Positions 44,870 through 53,577 are shown, counted from the first letter of the stretch. The stretch: DNA of 57,501 bases from Hyphomicrobiales bacterium (GCA_028285595.1 JANQOW010000119.1:1-57501); one strand, 5' to 3'. Notes: a model not told the origin generated them from the sequence alone. Numbers and translations are program-made.

Positions 44870-45628
44870 CTAAGACAACAACCCCAGCCGCCCGAACGAG
44901 GGCAATTTGATCGCCAGGTCCAGAGGGTCAATGCCGATGGTCGCGCCCAGAACGTGCAGCTCGAGCCCCTCCTCCCAGGCCAGCGCAATGCCGGCCACGC
45001 CGTTCCAGGAGATTTGCCAGCCGGAATGGCTCGGCGTCGGTGCGATTTGGAAGCCTGAGCCCAAATAGTCCTTGCCCACGGCCCGGGCGGGAAGCTCGCC
45101 TTTGAGCTCAGGCACCTGGCGCACCACATGGGCGACGAACGTATTGGAGTTGGGGCCCGGCCAGATGGTGTAGCTGCCGCGCGCGCTGTGGGGGTAGTTG
45201 GCGACCGCCGAGACGATCTTCGGAATGGCCCGGCTCGCCTCTTGCCCGCGCAATTCGTAGGCCACCTGCGGGGGATTGGAGTACCAGAGCGCATCCACGG
45301 GATAGGCATTCTGGCGCACGGGCCGGCCCCAGCCCACCACTTCAAACCGGGTCCAGCTCTCAGCGCCAGCCGGCTTCACCGCAATCCACGAATGAACCGC
45401 GAAGATCGATTTCCACCGGCCGGTGCGGGCGGAATAGATCCGCACCATCGCTTCAGGGGTGAAGGCCGGGTCCGGCGCGGTGCCGGTGGAATGCCACTCG
45501 GCCTGGTGCCAGCTTTGCGGCCAGCCTTGCGAGGCATACCACACCGCCCCTGCCGACAAGGGCAGCGCGATCAGCAGGACGATTGTCCAGATCAGCGTGC
45601 GGAAGGTGTGTTTAACAATGCGGATCAT
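44870..45628 (-). CDS. DUF3750 membrane-anchored protein
   Basis: 252 residues. One N-terminal membrane helix (about 10-32, LIWTIVLLIALPLSAGAVWYA), then a periplasmic domain with the DUF3750 pattern: IYSARTGRWKSIFAVHSWIAVKPAGAESW, RFEVVGWGRPVRQNAYP, YTIWPGPNSNTFVAHVVRQVPEL. The HSW and NSNTF motifs are typical of the family. Function unknown; the fold hints at a peptidase-like site, but this is only suggestive. Confidence 0.85.
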   Translation of the reverse strand: MIRIVKHTFRTLIWTIVLLIALPLSAGAVWYASQGWPQSWHQAEWHSTGTAPDPAFTPEAMVRIYSARTGRWKSIFAVHSWIAVKPAGAESWTRFEVVGWGRPVRQNAYPVDALWYSNPPQVAYELRGQEASRAIPKIVSAVANYPHSARGSYTIWPGPNSNTFVAHVVRQVPELKGELPARAVGKDYLGSGFQIAPTPSHSGWQISWNGVAGIALAWEEGLELHVLGATIGIDPLDLAIKLPSFGRLGLLS

Positions 45629-45784
45629 ACTCTTGCGGGTCCAAACTCTCTCAGCCCGGTTCTGCAGTATAGATGTTAAGAGATTAAGGATGGCATATGC
45701 AAATTTCCCTTAGCCAATCACAAATTGGACATCGGCAATGGGTTGGTTCAACATCTTCGTGTGATGCGAAACGGGGGACGAGCA

Positions 45785-46606
45785 ATGCGCGCGAGCCAGA
45801 TCACAGGGATTGAGATTGTTGTCCGTGCAGTGTTGGAGGTTGTTCGGAACCTCAACACGGCTTTGCGGATCTCTGTGCCCTGGCTGGCGCCTCTGGCGGT
45901 GTTCTTCGCAAGTGACAAACTGCTGCCGGCTGACGTGAAAACATCGGACTACTGGCTTGTTGGTTTGCTTGTTGGTGTGCTTCCTATGGTGATTTACCTC
46001 TTTCTGGCATTCACGGCGATTGCCGTCGCGTGGCATCGTTTGATTTTGAAGGATGAGATCCCAAACTTCCCCTTCGCCTTCAGTTCCCAGTGGCAGTTGG
46101 GACGATACTTCCTTTGGGGGCTTCCGCTTGGACTTGTGCTCTTTCTTCCTGAGACAGCGCTGATCTATTTCGCTCCCGATGACATCATGGATCTCTCCTG
46201 GCTGGCACTGCATTCGAGTGTGATGATCGGGGCTTCCTACGTGTTTTACAGGCTATGCGTGCTTCTGCCGGCTATTGCGCTCAAGAGGCGCGGTGGGAAT
46301 GGAGAGGGCAATCGAAACCCCTATACATTCGCCTGGGCCTGGCGTGCTACCAGACCTTTTGCGGCGCAGATTCTTCTCGCGTCAGCAGTAACATCAGGGT
46401 TCAGCATTGCGATTGAACACACTGAGGCTTTCGTTCTTGAGTGGCTCGCTGCGCTGGGCAACGGTTGGGCGTTTTATGCAGGAGAGGTCGCTAACGTGAT
46501 TTCACACTGGTGCTGGATCATGTTTCCTATAAGTATGCTGACCACGCTCTACGCCTATGCTTGCATGCAGGACGATCAGAGCTCCGGATCCTCCAGATCC
46601 GTCTGA
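45785..46606 (+). CDS. Polytopic membrane protein, unknown family
   Basis: 273 residues from the ATG at 45785 (MRASQITGIE), with GGGGGA about 6 bases upstream; a longer frame begins at 45725 without support. About six hydrophobic segments, for example YWLVGLLVGVLPMVIYLFLAF, YFLWGLPLGLVLFLP and HWCWIMFPISMLTTLYAYACM. I recognise no catalytic motif; the pattern resembles uncharacterised inner-membrane proteins of Alphaproteobacteria. Its base use is somewhat less GC-rich than the neighbours. The 3' end overlaps the convergent cupin gene by 31 bases. Confidence 0.7.
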   Translation: MRASQITGIEIVVRAVLEVVRNLNTALRISVPWLAPLAVFFASDKLLPADVKTSDYWLVGLLVGVLPMVIYLFLAFTAIAVAWHRLILKDEIPNFPFAFSSQWQLGRYFLWGLPLGLVLFLPETALIYFAPDDIMDLSWLALHSSVMIGASYVFYRLCVLLPAIALKRRGGNGEGNRNPYTFAWAWRATRPFAAQILLASAVTSGFSIAIEHTEAFVLEWLAALGNGWAFYAGEVANVISHWCWIMFPISMLTTLYAYACMQDDQSSGSSRSV

Positions 46607-46941
46607 ATCCAGGTGTCGCTCACATGGATGTCCGTGGTCTCCAGAAGGCCCGGGCCAAGGTTGTGATACTTATGCGGCACATTGGCGGGACCTAAGAGAA
46701 TGTCACCTGCCTGGGCCTCAATCTTCTCTTCGCCCACGGTGAACAGCGCCCGGCCGGTGCGCACGATGAAGAGCTCATCGTAGGGGTGAACGTGCCACAG
46801 CGGGCCCTTGCCGACCTCCTCGGTGGCGTAGAAAATCACCGTCACGCCCGTGTCGATGGTCTTTCCCTCCAAAACACCCCGCCAGAGCGTTTCGTTGGAG
46901 GCCCAGTCGCTGCGCTTCAGATGTGCCGGTTTTGTCGCCAT
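46576..46941 (-). CDS. Cupin-domain protein
   Basis: 121 residues, a single small cupin barrel. Metal site: WHVHPYDELF (H50, H52, E56) in motif 1 and GPANVPHKYHNLG (H90) in motif 2. Single-domain cupins are metalloenzymes or ligand-binding proteins; no substrate can be assigned. Convergent with the membrane protein gene and 127 bases divergent from the L,D-transpeptidase gene. Confidence 0.88.
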   Translation of the reverse strand: MATKPAHLKRSDWASNETLWRGVLEGKTIDTGVTVIFYATEEVGKGPLWHVHPYDELFIVRTGRALFTVGEEKIEAQAGDILLGPANVPHKYHNLGPGLLETTDIHVSDTWIQTDLEDPEL

Positions 46942-47068
46942 CTCATCCGTCCTTCTTCCTCACATGTTTGTGACCAGCGGAACCTTCAGGCCCGCCCAGC
47001 GTACGTAGGGTCATCGTAGGCAAAAAATAAGGGCTTAAGACCCCGTTTGGAGTTTAAGAGAAGGCAAC

Positions 47069-47710
47069 ATGAAAAGACGAGATTTATTGCTGGGATTTGC
47101 CAGCTTCATTGCCACCGGCGCGGTCGCGTCCGCGGCATCGGCATCCACCCGATTTAATTTCTCTTCAGAGTTTTCAACGCCGGAGCCTGCACGGCGCAGG
47201 CAGCGGGTTGTCCGCAAGAAGGTGCGCCATACGCGGCCATCCACCTATAAGGGCAAGGAGCTGGTGCCCTATGACACAATCGAAGAGGCCGGCACCATTA
47301 TCGTCGACACATCCGACCGGGCACTCTACCTGGTGATGGACGACGGCATGGCCATGAAATACGGCGTTGGCGTCGGACGGGCCGGCTTTGCCTGGAAGGG
47401 TGCCGCCCACATCAAGCGCAAGGCCGTTTGGCCGGCCTGGTACCCCACGGAAAACATGCGCCGGCGCGAATGGAAGAAAAACCGGCGCCGGCTGCCGAAG
47501 ATGGTGAAGGGCGGACCGAAGAACCCGCTGGGTGCTCGCGCGCTCTACCTTTATCAGGGCAACCGGGACACGCTTTACCGGATCCACGGCACCAATAACC
47601 CCGCCTCCATCGGACATGCCCGCTCCAGCGGTTGTATCCGGTTGTTGAACGAAGAGATCATTGATTTGCACAAGCGCGCCAAGATCGGCGCGAAGGTGAT
47701 TGTAACCTGA
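47069..47710 (+). CDS. L,D-transpeptidase (YkuD family)
   Basis: 213 residues. Begins MKRRDLLLGFASFIATGAVASAASA, a signal peptide with twin-arginine character, so the Tat route is possible. The YkuD domain (about 80-213) has ILVDTSDRALYLVM-like start and the catalytic HGTNNPASIGHARSSGCIRLL, Cys189 with its His upstream. It would form 3-3 peptidoglycan cross-links or attach lipoprotein/outer-membrane protein in the periplasm. GAGAAGG precedes the ATG. A long hairpin follows the stop. Confidence 0.92.
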   Translation: MKRRDLLLGFASFIATGAVASAASASTRFNFSSEFSTPEPARRRQRVVRKKVRHTRPSTYKGKELVPYDTIEEAGTIIVDTSDRALYLVMDDGMAMKYGVGVGRAGFAWKGAAHIKRKAVWPAWYPTENMRRREWKKNRRRLPKMVKGGPKNPLGARALYLYQGNRDTLYRIHGTNNPASIGHARSSGCIRLLNEEIIDLHKRAKIGAKVIVT

Positions 47711-47725
47711 CCCCACCCAGCAGGG

Positions 47726-47775
47726 GTGGCGCCCGCGGCCGTTCGTGGTCGATTTTGTTCAGTCGCGGGCGCCAC
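47726..47775. terminator. 12-bp perfect hairpin after the L,D-transpeptidase gene
   Basis: GTGGCGCCCGCG (47726-47737) and CGCGGGCGCCAC (47764-47775) enclose 26 bases. The loop is long and no full U-tract follows, so it may be an unusual terminator; it also overlaps the space where the sigma-factor promoter should lie (30 bases to 47806). Confidence 0.5.
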
Positions 47776-47805
47776 TCTTAAAGATAGATGGCATAAGTTG
47801 GCCCC

Positions 47806-48396
47806 ATGAAGTTTGGTACGAACAAAATCCAGGACATCTTCCGCGAGACGGTAAGCGCTGAATTCGATGCGCTCTACCGCACCGCTTACCGCATGCTCTA
47901 CAACCGGGCGGAGGCAGAAGATGCGGTGCAGGAGAGCCTGGACAAAGCCTGGCGCAATCTGGAGCGCTTCAAGGCGGACGGGAACATGCGGGCCTGGCTG
48001 TTTGCCATCCTGCACAATTCCTGCCTTGACCATTTGCGGGCCCGGGCCCGCCGCATCAACGTGCCCTTCGACCCGGAAACGGCACAGGATCTCGGTTTGC
48101 AATCGGAGGAGACCCTCCCGGAAGCCTTTGTGGCCAACCAGCAGCTTGGACAACAGATCGAAGAGGCCGTCGCGGCCCTGCCCCCGGACCAGCGCGCCAC
48201 CGTGCAGTTGGTGATCATTGAACAGCTCTCCTACGCCGAAGCGGCCGAAGCTCTGGGCGTGCCGGTGGGCACCGTGCGCTCCAGGTTGAGCCGGGCGCGG
48301 GTGAAACTGTGTGAGGACCTGAGTGATTACCTGGATGAGCGCTTCGGCGAGGAGCCGCCCGAAGACCCGCCAACACGCTTGAGACTTGTGAGGTAG
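47806..48396 (+). CDS. ECF-type RNA polymerase sigma factor
   Basis: 196 residues. Region 2 at about 20-85 (FDALYRTAYRMLYNRAEAEDAVQESLDKAWRNLERF, then MRAWLFAILHNSCLDHLRARAR), region 4 at about 125-180 (LPPDQRATVQLVIIEQLSYAEAAEALGVPVGTVRSRLSRARVKL). Regions 1 and 3 are absent, as in ECF sigmas. The anti-sigma gene starts 7 bases after its stop. Such a pair responds to a signal in the envelope; target promoters cannot be identified here. Confidence 0.92.
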   Translation: MKFGTNKIQDIFRETVSAEFDALYRTAYRMLYNRAEAEDAVQESLDKAWRNLERFKADGNMRAWLFAILHNSCLDHLRARARRINVPFDPETAQDLGLQSEETLPEAFVANQQLGQQIEEAVAALPPDQRATVQLVIIEQLSYAEAAEALGVPVGTVRSRLSRARVKLCEDLSDYLDERFGEEPPEDPPTRLRLVR

Positions 48397-48403
48397 CCGA
48401 ACC

Positions 48404-49207
48404 ATGAAGACGGAAAAGACCATGAGTGGACTTGAGCCTTACATTGACGGCGAATTGAACCTTGAAGACAAACTCCAGATGGAGGCGCAGCTTAAGCGCG
48501 ATCCGGAATTGGCCGAAACGGCGAGGACCCTGGAAACGCTCAATGACCTTTTGAGCGAGCATGGCCGGCAGACGTCGGCGCCGCAATCGCTGCGGACGGC
48601 GGTCTTTGAAAAATTCGATATTGATGGAAACACATTCTCCGCGGCGAACGGACCCCGGCCGGGCCTTCTTGGCCGGCGGTCTTTCTTGATCGGGGCCGGC
48701 GGGACGCTGGCCGCGGGGGTTGCGGGACTGGGCGTCCTCTCCACGCTCCGCACCCCCGCCACCCGCCCTGAGAGCGCGGTGGAGACCTTCTTCCACGACT
48801 TTGAAACCTATCTGGCCAAGGACAAGTCCATCGACATTGCCGAAACCAGCATGGTGCGGCTGGCCCAGTGGTATGGCTCCCGCCTGCCGTTCCGGCTGCC
48901 GCCTGTCGGCTCGACGGGCCAAACCGCATCTCTAGTGGGTGGGCGTTTGTGCTGGCTTCTGGAGCGGCGCCTGGCCTCGCTCAGCTATGAGGGACAGGAC
49001 GGCTCCATGGTGCTCTACATCATGAACGCAGACGGCATTGCGGTTCCCGAAGGGCGCAGTGAGCCGGAGCTGGGCGAGAACGTGTCATGGCACCGCTCGG
49101 ACGGTCACACCAGCCTGGTGTGGCGCTCCGATGCCCTGCTGTACGTGATGGTGAGCCAGTTTGAAGTGCGCCGCCTGATGGCCGAGGCGCGCGCCCTGGT
49201 CGGCTGA
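48404..49207 (+). CDS. Membrane anti-sigma factor (RsiW-like)
   Basis: 267 residues. The cytosolic N-terminus (1-85) has the anti-sigma form LEPYIDGELNLEDKLQMEAQLKRDPELAETARTLE. It lacks the HxxxCxxC zinc motif, so it is a non-ZAS type. A single hydrophobic span follows at about 90-112 (SFLIGAGGTLAAGVAGLGVLSTL), preceded by two Arg. The periplasmic domain (115-267) has no recognised sensor. An ATG at 48422 is an alternative start. Probably releases the ECF sigma when its periplasmic domain is triggered or cleaved. Confidence 0.8.
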   Translation: MKTEKTMSGLEPYIDGELNLEDKLQMEAQLKRDPELAETARTLETLNDLLSEHGRQTSAPQSLRTAVFEKFDIDGNTFSAANGPRPGLLGRRSFLIGAGGTLAAGVAGLGVLSTLRTPATRPESAVETFFHDFETYLAKDKSIDIAETSMVRLAQWYGSRLPFRLPPVGSTGQTASLVGGRLCWLLERRLASLSYEGQDGSMVLYIMNADGIAVPEGRSEPELGENVSWHRSDGHTSLVWRSDALLYVMVSQFEVRRLMAEARALVG

Positions 49208-49248
49208 CGGCCAAACGTTTCCAACTCGAACTTAGGAGTAGAACTGAG

Positions 49249-49923
49249 ATGAAATCCATGGGACGCAGAGGTTTTCTGATTACCGGAGGCACCGTTGTGG
49301 CCGGGGGCGCGGCGGCATTTGCCCTTTTGGGACCTGCCGTCAGCGGCACGGGCCAACCAGCAGACACCGGCACCTTGGCCGCGCTCGGCAAAGAGCCTCC
49401 GCATGGTGAGAAGTGGATCGGCGCTGAAGACGCGCCGGTGACCGTGGTGGAGTTTGCCTCAGCCACCTGCCCGCACTGCGCCAATTTTCACAAGGCCACC
49501 TATCCGGCCTTGAAAAAGGAATTCATCGACACCGGCAAGATCAAGTTCGTGCTGCGCGAGTTTCCGCTGGACGATCTGTCCTTGGCCGCCTTCATGGTGG
49601 CCCGCTGCGCGCCGGAAGGCCGGTACTTCGACATGATCGACGTCTTGTTTGAGCGCCAGAAGGTGTGGACGGGGCACGATCCGCGCGGCGAGCTGTTCAA
49701 AATTGCGCGCCAGGCGGGCGCCACCGAGGAGAGCTTTGAAAAGTGCTTGTCGGACGAGAAAGTGGCCCGCGGGATTCTGGCCGTGCGGGAACATGGACAG
49801 ACGGTCCTGGGCGTCAGCTCCACGCCCACATTCTTTATCAACGGGACGAAGCTGACGGGCAACCAACCGCTGTCCACGTTCAAAACCCATATCGAGCAGT
49901 TCACGGAGAGCCAGTCGAGCTGA
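49249..49923 (+). CDS. DsbA-family thiol oxidoreductase (exported)
   Basis: 224 residues. N-terminus MKSMGRRGFLITGGTVVAGGAAAFALLG suggests a Tat-type signal anchor. Thioredoxin fold with a helical insert; active site CPHC at 74-77 in EFASATCPHCANFHKATYPALKKEF, cis-Pro in VSSTPTFFINGTKLTG. It would introduce or isomerise disulfides in the periplasm. CPHC is the DsbA-type pair. It follows the sigma/anti-sigma genes on the same strand (41-base gap), so it may be co-transcribed and part of the same response. Confidence 0.88.
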   Translation: MKSMGRRGFLITGGTVVAGGAAAFALLGPAVSGTGQPADTGTLAALGKEPPHGEKWIGAEDAPVTVVEFASATCPHCANFHKATYPALKKEFIDTGKIKFVLREFPLDDLSLAAFMVARCAPEGRYFDMIDVLFERQKVWTGHDPRGELFKIARQAGATEESFEKCLSDEKVARGILAVREHGQTVLGVSSTPTFFINGTKLTGNQPLSTFKTHIEQFTESQSS

Positions 49924-49934
49924 TCGTCTCTCGC

Positions 49935-49954
49935 GCCCCTGCGAAAGCAGGGGC
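49935..49954. repeat. Single REP-like hairpin
   Basis: GCCCCTGCGAAAGCAGGGGC is a perfect 20-base hairpin with the CTGCGAAAGCAG core of the elements at 31992 and 36336. It lies between the convergent DsbA-like and thioredoxin-like genes and may terminate both. Confidence 0.8.
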
Positions 49955-49984
49955 CATAACCTATGACGATGGTCGTGAAGGGGG

Positions 49985-50491
49985 TTACCCGGACACCTTG
50001 CGAGACTGCTCCACGTGCTTGCGGAACACCATTTCCAGATAATCACGATGGCCGGGGCCCTGCAGAACCTGGCGCCGGACGCCTTTGCCGTCGAACAGCA
50101 GCAGGGTCACATGCCCCACCCCATTGGCCGAGGCCAGCGCGCGGCCTTTCTCGGTGCGGATATTGGCCACCACATATTGCAGCTCATCGCCGCCAAAGCC
50201 CTTCAAGGCTTTGCGGGTTTCCTTCTGCAAGGCGATACAGCGGGAACATTGCGGATCGTGGATCTGCACCACCGTGGGGATCCCGTTTCCAATCTTGCTG
50301 AGATCCTGCTCGCTGATGGTGGCCGTCACCTCGTCCACCAAATACCAGCCGCCGCCGCCCACGAGCGCGGCCACCAGGCCCCAGTTGCGCACCAGGCCGA
50401 GGACATTGCGCCGGCTCACATCTTCAGATTTTGCCGCTTGCGGGGCCGCCTTTTTGCTGCGTGTCTGCCGCTTTGCCTTTTGTCGCTTCAT
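49985..50491 (-). CDS. Membrane-tethered thioredoxin-like protein
   Basis: 168 residues from the ATG at 50491 (MKRQKAKRQTRSKKAA), with GGGAG 6 bases upstream; a longer frame extends to 50536 without this site. Very basic N-terminus, then SRRNVLGLVRN with one membrane segment (31-52). The periplasmic or membrane-side thioredoxin domain has CSRC at 82-85, in QIHDPQCSRCIALQKET. CSRC is an uncommon active-site dipeptide, and the fold lacks a clear cis-Pro stretch. It is convergent with the DsbA-like gene, so the two may share electrons, but this is inference. Confidence 0.78.
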   Translation of the reverse strand: MKRQKAKRQTRSKKAAPQAAKSEDVSRRNVLGLVRNWGLVAALVGGGGWYLVDEVTATISEQDLSKIGNGIPTVVQIHDPQCSRCIALQKETRKALKGFGGDELQYVVANIRTEKGRALASANGVGHVTLLLFDGKGVRRQVLQGPGHRDYLEMVFRKHVEQSRKVSG

Positions 50492-50702
50492 CTTGCGCTC
50501 CCTCGCCAACTGACCTGATGAGACAAGTCTCCTCACCTGATCAGTACGTTTGGAGGGCAGAAAAGTTCCGTCGGGCGGGTTTCATAAAGGGCGAGGGGCC
50601 GCGGTGGTGTGAACGCGACCCCTCTTATAGGTTCGGCTGTTGAGAGAACGCGCCTCACCTATTCCTTCCCCAGCCCAACTCAGAATTCGGCGAGCCGCCG
50701 GC

Positions 50703-51044
50703 TCAGCCGTAAACGGCCTCGCGGTCAAAGTGCTTGGTCAGCATGTAGTAGACGACCGCCCGGTACTTATGGCGGTTGGAGTCCCCATAGGCCCGCATGA
50801 CCTGCGCGATGGCCTCGTCCAGATCCATGCCGTCGGAGAGACCAAGCTTGCCCATCAAGAAGCTCTCTTTCACAGTCTTCAGCTCTTCAGGATCGGTACC
50901 GGAGACCGTGGCCGCATCGGCGTTGTAAATGGCCGGCCCGCAGCCGATGGTCACTTGCGTCAACAAATCCATGTCGGGCGTGATGCCGATCTTCTCCTTG
51001 AGATCGGCAGCGTACTTTTCAATCAGTTCGTCGCGTCGAGACAT
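50703..51044 (-). CDS. DUF2853 protein
   Basis: 113 residues, matching DUF2853 throughout: MSRRDELIEKYAADLKEKIG, TIGCGPAIYNADAATVSG, FLMGKLGLSDGMDLDEAIAQVMRAYG, HKYRAVVYYMLTKHF. A small helical cytosolic protein of unknown function. The 211 bases between it and the thioredoxin-like gene show only GC-rich DNA without a clear gene. Divergent from the LysR gene; the 196-base gap between them is AT-rich at 51176-51235 and should hold promoters. Confidence 0.85.
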   Translation of the reverse strand: MSRRDELIEKYAADLKEKIGITPDMDLLTQVTIGCGPAIYNADAATVSGTDPEELKTVKESFLMGKLGLSDGMDLDEAIAQVMRAYGDSNRHKYRAVVYYMLTKHFDREAVYG

Positions 51045-51240
51045 TGAGTATCCTCATTCGCTCTAGGTTCAGGAGGCCGGATAGATCAGCGGGCGGTCAT
51101 GATGCGTCGAGGCTAGAGATCCACCACAACCGCCCGCTTCTCCCAACGGCAAACCGCTGTGACCTGTTGGATGACAGATTGCTTTAAATATGACAAACGA
51201 ATAAAAAAGATAGTTAATATGAGAAAAACTGAGGTTCAAA

Positions 51241-52104
51241 ATGGATCTGCAATTGGCTCGCACCTTCCTCACGGTTCTTGCCACAAAGAGTTTCGTAAAG
51301 GCATCGGAGACGCTTTTTGTCTCCCAATCGGCCATCAGCCTGCGCATCCAGAAGCTGGAAGAGCTGATCGGCAAGGAGCTGCTTGTGCGCTCAAAGGGCG
51401 GGGTCGAGCCCACCATCTATGGCGAGCAGTTTGAAGAATATGCCCGGGCCTTCGTGCAGCTTTGGGACGAGGCGCGCTATCAGACATCCCTGCCGGACGG
51501 GTTCGACGGCAGCCTGGCGCTGGGCTGCGAGGACAGTCTCTGGCCGGAGCTCTCCGCCGCATGGGTGCGCGCGATCGAAGACGAAATGCCCACCACGGCG
51601 GTAAATTTCAACATCCTCGCCCCGGATGCCCTCACCCGCGGTCTGATCCGGGGCAATATCGACATTGCCCTGGTCTACAGCCCGGAGATCCGCCCGGGCC
51701 TTCAGGTGGAACACATCCTGGATGATCTGCTGGTGCTGGTGACGGCGGACGGGGACCAGACCCAGCAGCAGGCGGACAACTATGTCTATTGCGATTGGGG
51801 GCCTGAATTCGCCATTGCCCACAGCCGGTGGTTTCCGGGACTGAAACCGCCGCAGCTCAGCCTGCGCCTCGGCACGCTGCTGCCGCGCTTCCTGATCGAG
51901 AGCGGCAAGTCCGCCTTCATGCCCTACCGGATTGCCGATGATTACATTGCCCAGGGCCAGCTTTTCTTCATCGAAGGAGCGCCGCGTTTTCCGTTTCCCG
52001 CCTATGCGGTCTGGGCGCCGGGCAGCGGGCCGGGCCGCATCGAGGCGGCGCTTCAACACCTGCGCACCGCTGCCGAGAAGGCGCCGTGGATCGAGTTTGA
52101 TTGA
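51241..52104 (+). CDS. LysR-family transcriptional regulator
   Basis: 287 residues. Helix-turn-helix at about 1-60 (MDLQLARTFLTVLATKSFVKASETLFVSQSAISLRIQKLEELIGKELLVRS), effector-binding domain from ~90 (SLALGCEDSLWPELSAAWVRAIEDEMP, LIRGNIDIALVYSPEIRPGL). Divergent from DUF2853 and 63 bases upstream of the beta-lactamase-fold hydrolase, the likely targets. Effector not known. Confidence 0.93.
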   Translation: MDLQLARTFLTVLATKSFVKASETLFVSQSAISLRIQKLEELIGKELLVRSKGGVEPTIYGEQFEEYARAFVQLWDEARYQTSLPDGFDGSLALGCEDSLWPELSAAWVRAIEDEMPTTAVNFNILAPDALTRGLIRGNIDIALVYSPEIRPGLQVEHILDDLLVLVTADGDQTQQQADNYVYCDWGPEFAIAHSRWFPGLKPPQLSLRLGTLLPRFLIESGKSAFMPYRIADDYIAQGQLFFIEGAPRFPFPAYAVWAPGSGPGRIEAALQHLRTAAEKAPWIEFD

Positions 52105-52167
52105 ACACCCGGCGTTGACCGGGACGGTGCCATGATCCCATCATGTTTGTCGGGCAGGAGGCGAAGA

Positions 52168-53577
52168 ATGATCCAAGGGCTCAAAGTGTTCGTGTTCGCC
52201 GTTGCGCTGGGCTTTGCGCCGCTGCAGGCCGCAGCAGCCGGCGAGCCAGAATTCGCCCCCTCTACCTGGGCCGCCTGGACCAAAACCCAATCCCCGCGTT
52301 TTCCCGGCAAGACCTGGCAGAGGTTTGCAACGCCTGAAGAGGCCGGCTGGTCAAGCGAAGAGCTGGCGAAGGTGCGCGCGTTTTCCGACACGCTTGGATC
52401 GGCCGCCGTCATGATCGTTCAGGACGGCATCATCGTTGCGGAATGGGGAGAGGTGGAGCGCCGCTTCTTCAACCATTCCATCAGGAAGAGCCTTTTGAGC
52501 GCGCTCTTCGGGATTGCGCTTGACCGCGGAGAGCTCCGTCTCGATGAAAGTCTCGGCGCGCTTCACATCGATGACGACACGCCCCTCACGCCTGAGGAGA
52601 AGACGGCGACGATTGCAGACCTGCTGAAAGCCCGCTCCGGGGTCTTCCTGCCGGCGGCCTATGAGAGCGAGGCCATGAGGAAGAAGCGCCCTCGGCGCGG
52701 CAGTCATAAGCCGGGCAGCCATTGGCTTTACAACAACTGGGATTTCAACGCCCTGGGGACCATCTACAACAGAAAGACCCAGCGCGATCTCTTCGCCGAT
52801 TTTAAGTCTGAGATCGCAGATACGCTTGGGATGCAGGATTTCGACCTGCGCCACACCTACTACCATCTGGAGGCGCAGCACTCGCGGCATCCCGCCTATC
52901 CGTTCCGCATGTCGGCGCGCGATCTGGCGCGGTTTGGCCTGCTCTACCTGAACGAGGGCAGATGGAGGGGCAGACGCATCGTTCCCGCCGACTGGGTGCG
53001 CGAGAGCACGCGGTCTTATTCCCGCTCTGAGCGCGTCTGGCGCGGTTATGGCTATATGTGGTGGCGCTATCTGGGCGAACTGGCGGCCCTTGGCGCGTAT
53101 GAAGCCTCCGGCGCCGGCGGACACCGGATCATCGTTGTGCCCGGCGCGCGCCTGGTGGTGGTGCACCGGGTCAACACCTATGTGGGCAAGCGGGTGAGCG
53201 GAGGCAGGGTTCGCCGCCTGCTGATGGCCATATTGCGGGCCCGCACAGGGCCGGGGCGCGAGGCGCCCGCGATCGTTGAAAGAGAGCAACGCCCTGTCGC
53301 TGACGAGACCACGCCATCGGCTGCAGAGATCGAGGCACTTCTGGGACGATATGAAGGGCCCCGCTTTCAGATGGACATCGCGCGGCGCACAGGCGGGCTT
53401 CAAGCAACGGTGCCAACCTATGGCACCTTCCATCTCATCAAGAACGGCCCGCGGGATTACGTAATCGAGGACACTCTGTTTCGCCTGTCTTTCGATGGTC
53501 AGGCAGACGCGCCGGCGGGTAGCCTCACCGTAACTTTCCCGCATGACAAACCGGCCAAGCTGACCCGGAAGCCCTAG
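52168..53577 (+). CDS. Exported class C beta-lactamase-fold serine hydrolase
   Basis: 469 residues from the ATG at 52168 (MIQGLKVFVFAVAL), with AGGAGG 6 bases upstream; the longer frame from 52132 has no such site. Signal peptide 1-24 (LQAAAAGEPE). Catalytic Ser-x-x-Lys at S104-K107 (NHSIRKSLLSALFGIAL), and a Tyr-x-Asn-type motif in HWLYNNWDFNALG. A C-terminal region of about 80 residues beyond the fold (EIEALLGRYEGPRF) resembles the tail found in many penicillin-binding-like esterases. It is probably an esterase or D-amino acid peptidase in the periplasm; lactamase activity is not implied. Confidence 0.88.
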   Translation: MIQGLKVFVFAVALGFAPLQAAAAGEPEFAPSTWAAWTKTQSPRFPGKTWQRFATPEEAGWSSEELAKVRAFSDTLGSAAVMIVQDGIIVAEWGEVERRFFNHSIRKSLLSALFGIALDRGELRLDESLGALHIDDDTPLTPEEKTATIADLLKARSGVFLPAAYESEAMRKKRPRRGSHKPGSHWLYNNWDFNALGTIYNRKTQRDLFADFKSEIADTLGMQDFDLRHTYYHLEAQHSRHPAYPFRMSARDLARFGLLYLNEGRWRGRRIVPADWVRESTRSYSRSERVWRGYGYMWWRYLGELAALGAYEASGAGGHRIIVVPGARLVVVHRVNTYVGKRVSGGRVRRLLMAILRARTGPGREAPAIVEREQRPVADETTPSAAEIEALLGRYEGPRFQMDIARRTGGLQATVPTYGTFHLIKNGPRDYVIEDTLFRLSFDGQADAPAGSLTVTFPHDKPAKLTRKP

